DNA of 51,019 nt from Candidatus Dormiibacterota bacterium (lineage in GTDB: Bacteria; Chloroflexota; Dormibacteria; Aeolococcales; Bog-877): assembly GCA_027313505.1 (NCBI GenBank), contig DAHVDN010000018.1:1-51019 (forward strand), written 5' to 3'. Below the pieces are notes generated by a model. That model was not told where the DNA came from and did no database searches. It saw only the letters and a program-made list of their open reading frames with translations. Of the stretch, positions 34,194 to 41,640 are shown piece after piece. Within the stretch, counting starts at the first letter, position 1; every line of letters begins with the position of its first letter. The position numbers and the translations under genes are program-made.

Positions 34194-35744
34194 ATGGCTT
34201 TGCCACTTCGGGAACTGCCGGTGCGGGAGCTGCCTAGTGAGCTCCGACCTCCCTCCCGCGAAGGTCAGGAGGCGCACTTCGGTCCCACCGATGTCCATCT
34301 CGATATATCGCGGGCACCGATGGTCCGCCGATTCCTGAAAAGCCGGCCGTTTCAGTTCATGCTGATCCTGCCCAACCAGATCATCTTCTGGCTGGTGATC
34401 GTCACCGGTCTGGTGGGCATAGTGTCGCCGACGCGGAACTTCGCCACGGTCATCACCTGGTACATCTGGTTCTGCGCTGTGTTCCTGCTCATGGTCGGCA
34501 TCGGCCGCGGTTGGTGCGCGATGTGCCCCTTCGGCGGCCTTGGGGAGTGGGTTCAAAGACACACGCTCTGGAAGCGTCACGCAATTCCCATCGGCCTCAA
34601 TTTGCGTTGGCCCCAGGCGCTGACCAAGTGGGCGTTGCTCCCGTCAGTTGTGATGTTCCTTGGGCTGACATGGTTCGAAGAGCACTTCAACATCGCCGCG
34701 CCGGGCGACCCTCGGTTCACCAGCTTCCTTGTCTTCTTCGTCATCGGGTCGGCGCTCCTCACCTTCCTGATTTTTGAGCGGCGCACGTTCTGCCGGTACC
34801 TCTGCCCCCTGACCGCTCTCATCGGAACTGTGGGGTCCACCGGGATGGTGGCCGGAATGCGCACCCGGGACCGTGAGCGTTGCATCACCTGCCCGACCAA
34901 GGACTGCATGCGCGGTAGCGAGCGAGGCTACCCCTGCCCCTGGTACGAATGGCCCGGAAGTGCCACCTCTAATCTCATGTGTGGTCTCTGCACTGAGTGC
35001 ATCAAGAACTGCCCGTACGACAATGTAGGGATCTTCCTGCAGAAGCCGCTGACCTCGGTGATCGCTCCGGTGCGGCGCCGCGTTGACGTGGCCTGGGGAG
35101 TCGCAATCCTCTTTGGATTGGTGATCTTCCAGCAGGTCAACGCCCTACCGTTCTATGCTCCCCTCGACCGGTGGCTCAATCGCACCACGGGCTTCCCGGG
35201 CTATCCGAACCCCCTCGACTATTTGGGGGTGATTGCGGTTGTGGCCCTCTTGGTCGGCGCATATGCGTGGGTGGCCCGGGAGCTCCTGGCGAAGCGAAGC
35301 GTGGCTCTCGTCAGGTCGATTCGGCGCGCACCTGGAAGGGCTGGCTCATTTGCCAGCTGGTTCGCCCCCTTGGCCTATGGATTCATCCCACTCATGGCCT
35401 CTGACTACCTCTCGCGCCAGCTGCCCCGCCTTTGGTACCACGGAGCGCGGATCATACCCGCCCTCTCCGATCCATTCGGATTCGGCTGGAACCTGTTCGG
35501 AACTGCGCATTCATCTCTTTACAGCTTTCAGATTCTGTCACCGCGCGGAGTCGTGATCAGCCAGGTGATCGTCACTGTCATTGGCACCCTAGGGGCTGCC
35601 TACGCCACCTGGCGAATCGCTGGTCGTGATCTCAAGCCTTTGACGGGTCACCTGGGCCGACTGCGGGCGGTGAGCGTTGCGGCTGTCGGCCTGTGCGGGC
35701 TCAGCGTGGCCGTGCTCTACGTGGCCATGGGGGGAGCTTCGTGA
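34194..35744 (+). CDS. NapH/NosR-like membrane polyferredoxin
   Basis: A 516-residue membrane protein with N-terminal helices, a cytoplasmic Fe-S region and C-terminal helices. WCAMCPFGG and CRYLCPL are the CxxCP pairs seen in NapH, NosR and RdxA membrane parts. A soluble segment has CITCPTKDC, CPW and CGLCTECIKNCP, enough Cys for two [4Fe-4S] clusters. Such proteins pass electrons between the membrane and cytoplasmic or exported partners. ATG 34194 follows AAGGAG at 10 bases. The next gene, 43 bases downstream, encodes a flavoprotein with two ferredoxin clusters. No FMN-binding domain is present, unlike full NosR. Confidence 0.82.
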   Translation: MALPLRELPVRELPSELRPPSREGQEAHFGPTDVHLDISRAPMVRRFLKSRPFQFMLILPNQIIFWLVIVTGLVGIVSPTRNFATVITWYIWFCAVFLLMVGIGRGWCAMCPFGGLGEWVQRHTLWKRHAIPIGLNLRWPQALTKWALLPSVVMFLGLTWFEEHFNIAAPGDPRFTSFLVFFVIGSALLTFLIFERRTFCRYLCPLTALIGTVGSTGMVAGMRTRDRERCITCPTKDCMRGSERGYPCPWYEWPGSATSNLMCGLCTECIKNCPYDNVGIFLQKPLTSVIAPVRRRVDVAWGVAILFGLVIFQQVNALPFYAPLDRWLNRTTGFPGYPNPLDYLGVIAVVALLVGAYAWVARELLAKRSVALVRSIRRAPGRAGSFASWFAPLAYGFIPLMASDYLSRQLPRLWYHGARIIPALSDPFGFGWNLFGTAHSSLYSFQILSPRGVVISQVIVTVIGTLGAAYATWRIAGRDLKPLTGHLGRLRAVSVAAVGLCGLSVAVLYVAMGGAS

Positions 35745-35766
35745 AGGCTCTTCCCCAATCCTTCCG

Positions 35767-35790
35767 CATCGGCTCGGGACCGAGCCGATG
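35767..35790 (+). promoter_or_regulatory. Perfect inverted repeat covering the flavoprotein start codon
   Basis: CATCGGCTCGG (35767-35777) and CCGAGCCGATG (35780-35790) are perfectly complementary across two bases. The right arm ends in the ATG of the downstream gene, so an mRNA hairpin would hide the start codon; as DNA it is a 24-bp palindrome. No Shine-Dalgarno sequence is outside it. Confidence 0.6.
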
Positions 35791-37617
35791 ACGACCCAGT
35801 CCCCAACCCGAGGGGTTTCTATACCGGTGCCACCAACTGATGAACACGCCTTCGTCCATGTTGACCCGGAAAGGTGTGTGGGATGCCAAGAGTGCATCAT
35901 CCGTTGCCCCACGGGAGCGCTGCGCTTGGATCACGAGCACTGGATCGCCGAGGCCGACGATCGTCTATGTGTTGGCTGCCGCCAGTGTGAGCGGGTGTGC
36001 CCCTTCTCGGCCGTCCAAGTCACCGGCCCAATCGTTGTCGCGCCGCGGACCCAGATGCCTGCGGTCTGTGAGGGAACGCTCCTGGGGAGCGTACGCGAGG
36101 TGAAGCGCGGCTTCCAGAGCTGGCGTGAGGCGGTTTCCGAGGCAGACCGCTGCCTCAGCTGCCCAGATCCGACTTGCCTCGAAGGTTGTCCAGCTCACAA
36201 CGACATCCGAGGGTTCATCTCCGCAGTTCGGGATCGTGACCTGAGCGCAGCTCACTCGATCCTGCGAGAGACCAGCGTGCTCCCTGACATCTGCAGCCGG
36301 GTCTGTGACCAAAGTGTGCAGTGTGAAGGGGCTTGCACCTGGGCCCTGGCCGGCGGCGAGCCAGTTGCCATAGGGCGGCTTGAGAGGTTCATCACCGATC
36401 GAGCGGAAGTGCCGGCGCTCACCAGGAACTCCAGCGACGGGCTTGGCCTCACGGTCGCGGTCGTGGGGTCTGGGCCGGCCGGTTGCGCAGCCGCCTGGTG
36501 GTTGCTCGCCGGAGGCGCCAGTGTGACCATGCTGGAGCAAGATGAATACCCCGGAGGGGTCCTACGGTGGGGGATTCCCGATTTCACCCTGCCAGCCGCA
36601 ATTGCTGAACGACCGATTCAGGCTCTCCTGGCGGCGGGACTGAACCTGCGCACTGGAACAACTCTGGGCAAGGACGTCGCTCTTGAGGCGTTGCTTGCCG
36701 AAAACGACGCGGTGATATTGGCCCAGGGAGCTACCGTGCCGATCGTGCCGCCGATTCCCGGTACCGATCTCCCAGGCACCGAGGATGCCACAGCCTTTCT
36801 CGACCGGGCTAAGGGTGCGCTGCTGGCTGGGGAGCTCCTGCCTGAGATCGGGGCCGGTGCCAGAGTCCTGGTCATCGGCGGCGGCAACACGGCCATGGAC
36901 GTGGCCCGTACGGTGCGGCGGCTGGGAGCTGAGGCGATCGCTGTCGAGTGGATGGATGAGCGGTTCACCAGGGTTCGGCCGGACGAGCTCGCGGAGGCAA
37001 GGGGGGAGGGCGTCGACGTTCGATTCTGCACCACAGTACAGCGGCTTGACGGGGACTCGATTGGGGTATCTTCCGCGGTTCTCCAGCGGACTCGGCAGCG
37101 CCGTGTCGGAGACCGGCCCCAGGTCCTACCCGGAGGGTCGGAGCATATTTCGGTCAACCGAGTGGTGTTCGCGCTGGGATATCGAATTGCCAAGGATGTG
37201 GGTGGCGGTGTTGTCGAGCTGCCCCTCCCGCCGGTCGACCTCCGGCATGCCATACCACCACGCCGATGGCTGGCCAGCGGCATATTGGCGGGCGGGGCCA
37301 TCGGGTCCCAGGCGCTGGCTCGGGAGGTAACTTTGGCGGTGGCGGAGTCGCCGACACAGGGCGCGGGCTGGGGGCGTATCCTGCGGCGCAGGCGCCTTGG
37401 CGGCCGGCCCTCCCGGAAGAACTGGTGGACCTGGCTTTGGCGCCAACAGGCGGCAGTGGGGCTCGAGGAGGCACAGCTCCAAAGGGGCGATCGTATCTGG
37501 GTGGTGGGGGATGCGCTGGTGGGCCCGTCGACCGTCGTAGGTGCGATGGCGCAGGGTAGGGAAGCGGCGAAGGCGGTGCTGGAGACATGCCGACCCCGGA
37601 TCGATCAGAGCATGTGA
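35788..37617 (+). CDS. GltD-like Fe-S flavoprotein oxidoreductase with N-terminal ferredoxin domain
   Basis: A 609-residue protein. Residues about 20-85 form a two-cluster ferredoxin (CVGCQECIIRCP and CVGCRQCERVCP). Residues about 110-200 match the Fe-S domain of glutamate synthase small subunit/dihydropyrimidine dehydrogenase (CLSCPDPTCLEGCP, CSRVCDQSVQCEGAC). Then come an FAD site (VVGSGPAGCAAA) and an NAD(P)H site (VIGGGNTAMDVARTVRR). It can bifurcate or transfer electrons between NAD(P)H and ferredoxin-like centres; NfnB and GltD are the known relatives. It likely serves the polyferredoxin encoded upstream. No GltB large subunit is nearby, so glutamate synthesis is not indicated. Confidence 0.85.
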   Translation: MTTQSPTRGVSIPVPPTDEHAFVHVDPERCVGCQECIIRCPTGALRLDHEHWIAEADDRLCVGCRQCERVCPFSAVQVTGPIVVAPRTQMPAVCEGTLLGSVREVKRGFQSWREAVSEADRCLSCPDPTCLEGCPAHNDIRGFISAVRDRDLSAAHSILRETSVLPDICSRVCDQSVQCEGACTWALAGGEPVAIGRLERFITDRAEVPALTRNSSDGLGLTVAVVGSGPAGCAAAWWLLAGGASVTMLEQDEYPGGVLRWGIPDFTLPAAIAERPIQALLAAGLNLRTGTTLGKDVALEALLAENDAVILAQGATVPIVPPIPGTDLPGTEDATAFLDRAKGALLAGELLPEIGAGARVLVIGGGNTAMDVARTVRRLGAEAIAVEWMDERFTRVRPDELAEARGEGVDVRFCTTVQRLDGDSIGVSSAVLQRTRQRRVGDRPQVLPGGSEHISVNRVVFALGYRIAKDVGGGVVELPLPPVDLRHAIPPRRWLASGILAGGAIGSQALAREVTLAVAESPTQGAGWGRILRRRRLGGRPSRKNWWTWLWRQQAAVGLEEAQLQRGDRIWVVGDALVGPSTVVGAMAQGREAAKAVLETCRPRIDQSM

Positions 37618-39290
37618 CCGAGACAGTGGCCGGATCGCCGAGTCCGAGCATGCGAATGGGGCGAAATCGGCCCGTTTCCTCGAGCTTGGCCGTGACCATC
37701 GGTCAGGTGCTCCATCCCCCCGTTAGGGACCGTCGGTTCTGGGCCATTCAGCTGCTCATCCTGACCCTGGTCCTTGGCCACCTTCTTTTGGACCTCCACC
37801 CCGGGTGGCGTCCCACAGGAATCCCCGATTACCCCACCGTGGGGCTCTTTGTGTTGCCGGTCATCTATGCCGCACTTAAGTTCGGGCTTGGGGGTGCCTG
37901 CGCCAGCGCGGCATGGGGATCGCTGCTGATGGTCCCTGACTTGTTCGTGGTTGATACCCATGGCGATCTCTGGGGGGATGTGACGCTGCTGGCGTTGACC
38001 TGCATTGTGGCGGTGGCGGTTGGGCAGCGAGTCGAGCGGGAGTTGCTGGCAAAGCGCCTCGCCGACGAGGCTATCAGGGCGCACCGCGCAGCCGAGGCGC
38101 GCTTCCGGGCGCTCTTCGAGGCGAGCAAGGCCCCGACTCTGGTCGCCGACAGCTCCGGCTTCTTGCGTGAGGCAAACCCGGCTGCGAAGGCGCTGTTCGG
38201 ACCGCGCTTGGGTCGACGCCAGCTCGGCGAGCTGGTTGGGTCGGCCGTCGCTCGGCGCCTCCTGGCCCAGACTCCTCCGAAGCTGCTTCCCGTAGTTGGT
38301 CCGCAGGGCGACACACGGATCCTCCGTCCGATCTCAACTCTGGTCACCGACAGCGGAGGCGACCCTCTCTTGCAGATCATCCTCCAAGATGTGACCGAGG
38401 ACACCGAGCGCCGACGGTTGACCGAGTCGTACGCCCTCGAAGTGGTCCACGTTCAGGAGGAAGAACGTCGCCGGATCGGGCAGGACATTCATGATGAGCC
38501 GTTGCAGACCCTGATCTATTTGTTGCGTCGGCTGGAGGCGATCGCAGATAACGAGGATCTTCCGTCGTCACAGAGCCACGACATCGGCGCCATTCGTGAG
38601 GCGCTGGTGGCGGTTGTTCTGCAGCTTCGTCAATTGGCCGATGGCCTGAGACCACCGGTCCTCGACGATCTGGGCCTCGGAGCGTCCCTGCGCCAGCTGG
38701 TGGCGGGCTTCGCCGAGCGTTCGCCGGCAGAGATCAGACTGCAGGTCATCGGGAGTGACGCTGATCTCGGTTGGGATCGTAGGACCGACATTTATCGGAT
38801 CGTGCAGGAGGCCCTCCGCAATGTCGAGCGTCATGCCAATGCCCTGCACGTGAAGGTCGAGGTTGCCGTGTCCAAGCGGACGGTGCGGATGAAGATCCAG
38901 GATGACGGGAGTGGCTTCGACCGCACCTCCCTGGTGCCAGGACTTGGGCTCCGCGGAATGCAGGAGCGCGCCCTGCTTTCGAATGGGCGTCTTGAGGTCG
39001 AGTCTTCCCCCGGGCACGGGACCAAGGTGCGCGCTTTGCTACCAGTTGGGCCCGCCCGTCTCCCAAACGGGCGGGTCGCGCATCCGGTCCAGGGCGATGG
39101 AGAGAATCGAACTTCCCGCGACAAACCGGGGACGAGTGGACCACCTCCAGCCACACTGGTGGCTGTGCGGCCCCGGGCAGAGCGGGTTGGCGAAGCAAGC
39201 AAGAGACTGGAGGTTGGGGCCGCGGCGGGGATCGCTGACGCGGGATTTGGCGGTGGCGACTGCCAAATCCTGCCGGACGGAGTCAGTTGA
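37614..39290 (+). CDS. Membrane PAS histidine kinase (HisKA_3 type)
   Basis: A 558-residue kinase: a cluster of four hydrophobic segments (about 43-135), a PAS-like domain (about 160-262), HisKA_3 with H293 in RRRIGQDIHDEPLQTLI, and a HATPase domain ending near residue 480. GTG 37614 overlaps the flavoprotein stop as GTGA. There is no adjacent response regulator; the DevR-like regulator 6 kb away is the natural candidate partner, as DosR has two kinases. About 75 residues after the ATPase domain are low-complexity and their DNA holds two strong hairpins. Confidence 0.85.
   Translation: MTETVAGSPSPSMRMGRNRPVSSSLAVTIGQVLHPPVRDRRFWAIQLLILTLVLGHLLLDLHPGWRPTGIPDYPTVGLFVLPVIYAALKFGLGGACASAAWGSLLMVPDLFVVDTHGDLWGDVTLLALTCIVAVAVGQRVERELLAKRLADEAIRAHRAAEARFRALFEASKAPTLVADSSGFLREANPAAKALFGPRLGRRQLGELVGSAVARRLLAQTPPKLLPVVGPQGDTRILRPISTLVTDSGGDPLLQIILQDVTEDTERRRLTESYALEVVHVQEEERRRIGQDIHDEPLQTLIYLLRRLEAIADNEDLPSSQSHDIGAIREALVAVVLQLRQLADGLRPPVLDDLGLGASLRQLVAGFAERSPAEIRLQVIGSDADLGWDRRTDIYRIVQEALRNVERHANALHVKVEVAVSKRTVRMKIQDDGSGFDRTSLVPGLGLRGMQERALLSNGRLEVESSPGHGTKVRALLPVGPARLPNGRVAHPVQGDGENRTSRDKPGTSGPPPATLVAVRPRAERVGEASKRLEVGAAAGIADAGFGGGDCQILPDGVS
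39051..39075 (+). repeat. Perfect 9-bp hairpin in the kinase tail
   Basis: CCCGCCCGT (39051-39059), loop CTCCCAA, and ACGGGCGGG (39067-39075). It sits exactly where the HATPase domain ends and the low-complexity tail begins. No T-run follows. Confidence 0.55.
39240..39273 (+). repeat. Twelve-pair hairpin near the kinase stop codon
   Basis: GGATTTGGC (39243-39251) pairs perfectly with GCCAAATCC (39262-39270) across a 10-base loop; three further pairs (one G-T) extend the stem to 39240 and 39273. It lies 15 bases before the kinase stop and may end or process the transcript. The following T-run is absent. Confidence 0.5.
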
Positions 39291-39291
39291 G

Positions 39292-39792
39292 GTGTTTCTC
39301 CGCTATTACTGCGAACTGCCAGCAGCTTTTGAGGTCATAGAAGCGCGGCTCATTGATCATCCCGAGGACTGGCTCCCCAGTCTGGCGACCAGGGCCACTC
39401 GTCGGGGAGAGCTCCTGTTGGCTGAAGTCGGATTCGACCTGGGCCGCTATCGAGTTGGAAAGCATGTTGAGATGTGCCTGCGCGCTCCCATTCGGACCCC
39501 CGGGCGGATGGTATTGCCCCTGACATGGTTAGCCACCGGGCCACATGTGCTGTTCCCAGCATTTGACGGCGAGCTGGAGTTGGGCGCCCTCGGGAGACGG
39601 TGCACCCAGCTGGTGATCAGCGTCAACTACCGGCCCCCTTTGGGAGCTATCGGTCAGACCGTCGACCGGATTGCCCTCCATCGTTTCGCCGAAGCGACAA
39701 TCAAGGATTTCCTGGATAGGACCGGAGCGGCCCTGCGCGTCGCGGCAGCGGCGCCCGCTGGCGATCCAACGAGGGTCCCGGGTCCCATCTAG
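39292..39792 (+). CDS. SRPBCC-like protein of unknown function (putative)
   Basis: A 166-residue soluble protein. The pattern FLRYYCELPAAFEVIEARLIDHP, strands LLLAEVGFDL and KHVEMCLRAP, and a long C-terminal helix RIALHRFAEATIKDFLDR suggest an SRPBCC/polyketide-cyclase-like helix-grip fold; this is a shape-based guess. GTG 39292 lies one base after the kinase stop, so it is likely translated from the same transcript. It might bind a small ligand for the sensor, but nothing shows this. Confidence 0.55.
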   Translation: MFLRYYCELPAAFEVIEARLIDHPEDWLPSLATRATRRGELLLAEVGFDLGRYRVGKHVEMCLRAPIRTPGRMVLPLTWLATGPHVLFPAFDGELELGALGRRCTQLVISVNYRPPLGAIGQTVDRIALHRFAEATIKDFLDRTGAALRVAAAAPAGDPTRVPGPI

Positions 39793-39959
39793 GCTGTCCC
39801 GGCAGGGCACAACTGTGTGCACACGCCGGACGCTGTCGGTGGAAGGCTGTTGGGGTGGGCTGCTAGGACCTCGGGCACCGGTCAGGGGCCGACCAGCGCT
39901 GCGTCCGGCGGGTTTGCCGGAACTAGTCGGCTAGTCGCTCCCAGCCGACGCTGGCACAG
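39793..39959. other. Convergent intergenic stretch
   Basis: Between two convergent genes. It contains a 6-bp hairpin TCCGGC-GGGTTT-GCCGGA (39904-39921) and a short tandem CTAGTCG repeat just after it. A bidirectional terminator is possible; no gene is seen. Confidence 0.35.
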
Positions 39960-40394
39960 CTATTGGAACAGCCGGATGGCCGCTGCTCCCTGGGTCACGA
40001 AGGGAGCGTTGACGAGCCAGTCACCGGCATTGCCCTCTTCGACCATTTGCACATGAATGTAGGTGGTGCCGTGACCGGGAGCGGTGACCGCGACGGTGGC
40101 GTCAGCCTGGGCGGAATCGATCATCCTCACACCCAAAACCTTAAATGTCGCTTTGGTGGCTTTCACTCCGTTGAAAAACGGGACAAATGAGGTCTGGGCC
40201 TCGGCCGAGTTGGTCAGCAGCGTATAGGCGTACACCACCGAGTGGGCCTGAACGTCGGCGAGAAAGCCCTGCAGCGCGAGCCGCGGCGCTGCCGTTGGCG
40301 CGGCACAAGCGCTGACCAGACCGCCCCCGATCAGAACCGCCGCTGCTCCGAGCAGGGAGCGCCGCCGCAGGCCCCTAGCTGGTGACAACCACAC
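39960..40394 (-). CDS. Tat-like lipoprotein of unknown function
   Basis: A 144-residue protein with a basic LRRRSLLGAAAVLIGGG signal and lipobox LVSAC (Cys about residue 30), followed by a small domain with strands VLGVRMIDS, ADATVAVTAPG and YIHVQMVEEGNAGDWLV. This resembles NTF2-like or DUF4878-type small exported domains. GTG 40394 starts 20 bases inside the end of the blue-copper gene, so the two are one operon. Its link to electron transfer is by position only. Confidence 0.68.
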   Translation of the reverse strand: MWLSPARGLRRRSLLGAAAVLIGGGLVSACAAPTAAPRLALQGFLADVQAHSVVYAYTLLTNSAEAQTSFVPFFNGVKATKATFKVLGVRMIDSAQADATVAVTAPGHGTTYIHVQMVEEGNAGDWLVNAPFVTQGAAAIRLFQ

Positions 40395-40869
40395 GGCCCA
40401 GCATTCCCGGATGAAGGGTGCAGTAGTAGTCGTAGGTCCCAGGCGCCAGGAACTTCACCGCCCACTTGAACCCCGCCCCTTTGGTGGGGGAGTTGACCAG
40501 CTCCTGATCCACCCACCAGACGTTGTGCTGATCGAACTCATCGGTCCAGACCCATTCCACGACCGACCCAACCGGTACTGTCAGATTCTCCGGAACGAAC
40601 TCGCCCACAGTGTTCACGTTGTGGTAGATGATCACGGTGTAAGCGGGGTTGGCGGGGGCTTTGGGCAGGACCTGGATTGCCAGTTTGCTGTTGGCCTGCT
40701 GGACATTCTGTCCCGGGGCGGTGAGGATGTGAGCCGAAGTGGGTTGGCCCAGGTCACCGAAGGCACCACAGCCTGAGAGCAGGGCGGCGGCGAACAACAC
40801 AAGCAAGCCGGTGGCCCATCTCGGTGCGTGATGGCCAACCGATGGGATTTGGCGATGCCGTACTCGCAT
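40375..40869 (-). CDS. Blue-copper (cupredoxin) lipoprotein
   Basis: A 164-residue exported protein with lipobox LLSGC (Cys34) and a plastocyanin-like domain. The type 1 copper ligands are H115 (DQHNVWW), C150, H153 and M156 in CTLHPGM near the C-terminus. VPENLTVPVGSVVEWVW is the usual strand before the first His. It probably carries single electrons on the outer face of the membrane, and is the only such carrier visible in the window, where no c-type cytochrome is encoded. ATG 40869 is supported by TATCCT (40881-40876) six bases upstream; a longer frame reading antisense to nth is not used. Confidence 0.9.
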   Translation of the reverse strand: MRVRHRQIPSVGHHAPRWATGLLVLFAAALLSGCGAFGDLGQPTSAHILTAPGQNVQQANSKLAIQVLPKAPANPAYTVIIYHNVNTVGEFVPENLTVPVGSVVEWVWTDEFDQHNVWWVDQELVNSPTKGAGFKWAVKFLAPGTYDYYCTLHPGMLGRVVVTS

Positions 40870-40881
40870 GGTGTCAGGATA
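40870..40881 (-). promoter_or_regulatory. Leaderless -10 element of the cupredoxin operon
   Basis: TATCCT (40881-40876, minus strand), six bases, then ATG 40869. The same TATCCT-N6-ATG is found at the enoyl-CoA hydratase gene (42418-42407). Confidence 0.5.
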
Positions 40882-40917
40882 CCGGGCCGTGGGAGGCAGC
40901 TGTCGCGATGTCCGAAG

Positions 40918-41640
40918 ATGGAAGAGATGACGAGAGTGCGCGCCGATCAGCCCCACACCCCAAGACAGCGTGCTCTCGCCGCGGTCAGCGGGCTTAAGGC
41001 GGCCTACCCGGCCAGCTGTGCTCTGGTGCATTCGAACCCGCTAGAGCTGCTGGTGGCCACGATCCTGTCGGCACAGACGACCGACGCCAGGGTTAACCAG
41101 GTCACGCCCGTTGTGTTTGCGCAGATGAAATCTGCCGCTGACTATGCCGACGCCAAGCCTGCCGAGATCGAGGCACTCATCCATGCGACCGGCTTCTTCC
41201 GGGCAAAGACCCGATCACTCATCGGGATGGGCAAGGTTTTGGTCGAGGATTTCGATGGGGAGGTCCCGAGGACCATGGAGGAGTTGATCACCATCCCAGG
41301 GGTCGGCCGCAAAACCGCCAACGTGATCTTGGGAGTCGCCTTTGGCATCCCCGGTTTCCCGGTCGACACTCATGTTGGCCGGCTCACCAACCTGCTCGGG
41401 ATCGTCAAGACCAGAGACCCGGTGAAGGTCGAGAGGGATGTCTGCCGAATGGTGCCCTCCTCCGATTGGACAAACCTCAGCCTCCGGTTGATCGCCCATG
41501 GACGGGTCGTGTGCATCGCCCGGAGGCCACGTTGCCCAGCGTGCATCTTCAGGAGCTGGTGTCCCTCGTCTCAGGCAGCTGATGATGGCTCGGTCGCGGA
41601 GGTCAGCGGTCTTGAAAGTGCGGTGGTCGCCTCTCCCTGA
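40918..41640 (+). CDS. nth: Endonuclease III
   Basis: A 240-residue base-excision-repair glycosylase/AP lyase. LLVATILSAQTTDARVNQV, the helix-hairpin-helix LITIPGVGRKTANVILG with catalytic Lys, VDTHVGRL with catalytic Asp, and the [4Fe-4S] site C-x6-C-x2-C-x5-C (CIARRPRCPACIFRSWC) are all present. ATG 40918 or 40927 is the likely start; the frame is open further upstream but that would run antisense into the cupredoxin gene. The 3' end overlaps the convergent enoyl-CoA hydratase gene by 38 bases. Confidence 0.94.
   Translation: MEEMTRVRADQPHTPRQRALAAVSGLKAAYPASCALVHSNPLELLVATILSAQTTDARVNQVTPVVFAQMKSAADYADAKPAEIEALIHATGFFRAKTRSLIGMGKVLVEDFDGEVPRTMEELITIPGVGRKTANVILGVAFGIPGFPVDTHVGRLTNLLGIVKTRDPVKVERDVCRMVPSSDWTNLSLRLIAHGRVVCIARRPRCPACIFRSWCPSSQAADDGSVAEVSGLESAVVASP

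Noticed and set aside
35788-37617. Glutamate synthase small subunit (gltD).
   Set aside because: The extra N-terminal ferredoxin domain, the missing gltB and the polyferredoxin neighbour argue for another electron-transfer role.
39091-39135. Minus-strand sequence resembling a tRNA T-arm (AAGTTCGATTCTCTCC).
   Set aside because: One T-stem pair mismatches, and no matching 5' acceptor strand or anticodon arm is found within tRNA distance.
40870-41031. Longer cupredoxin start antisense to nth.
   Set aside because: It lies before a normal signal peptide start and upstream of a good -10 element.
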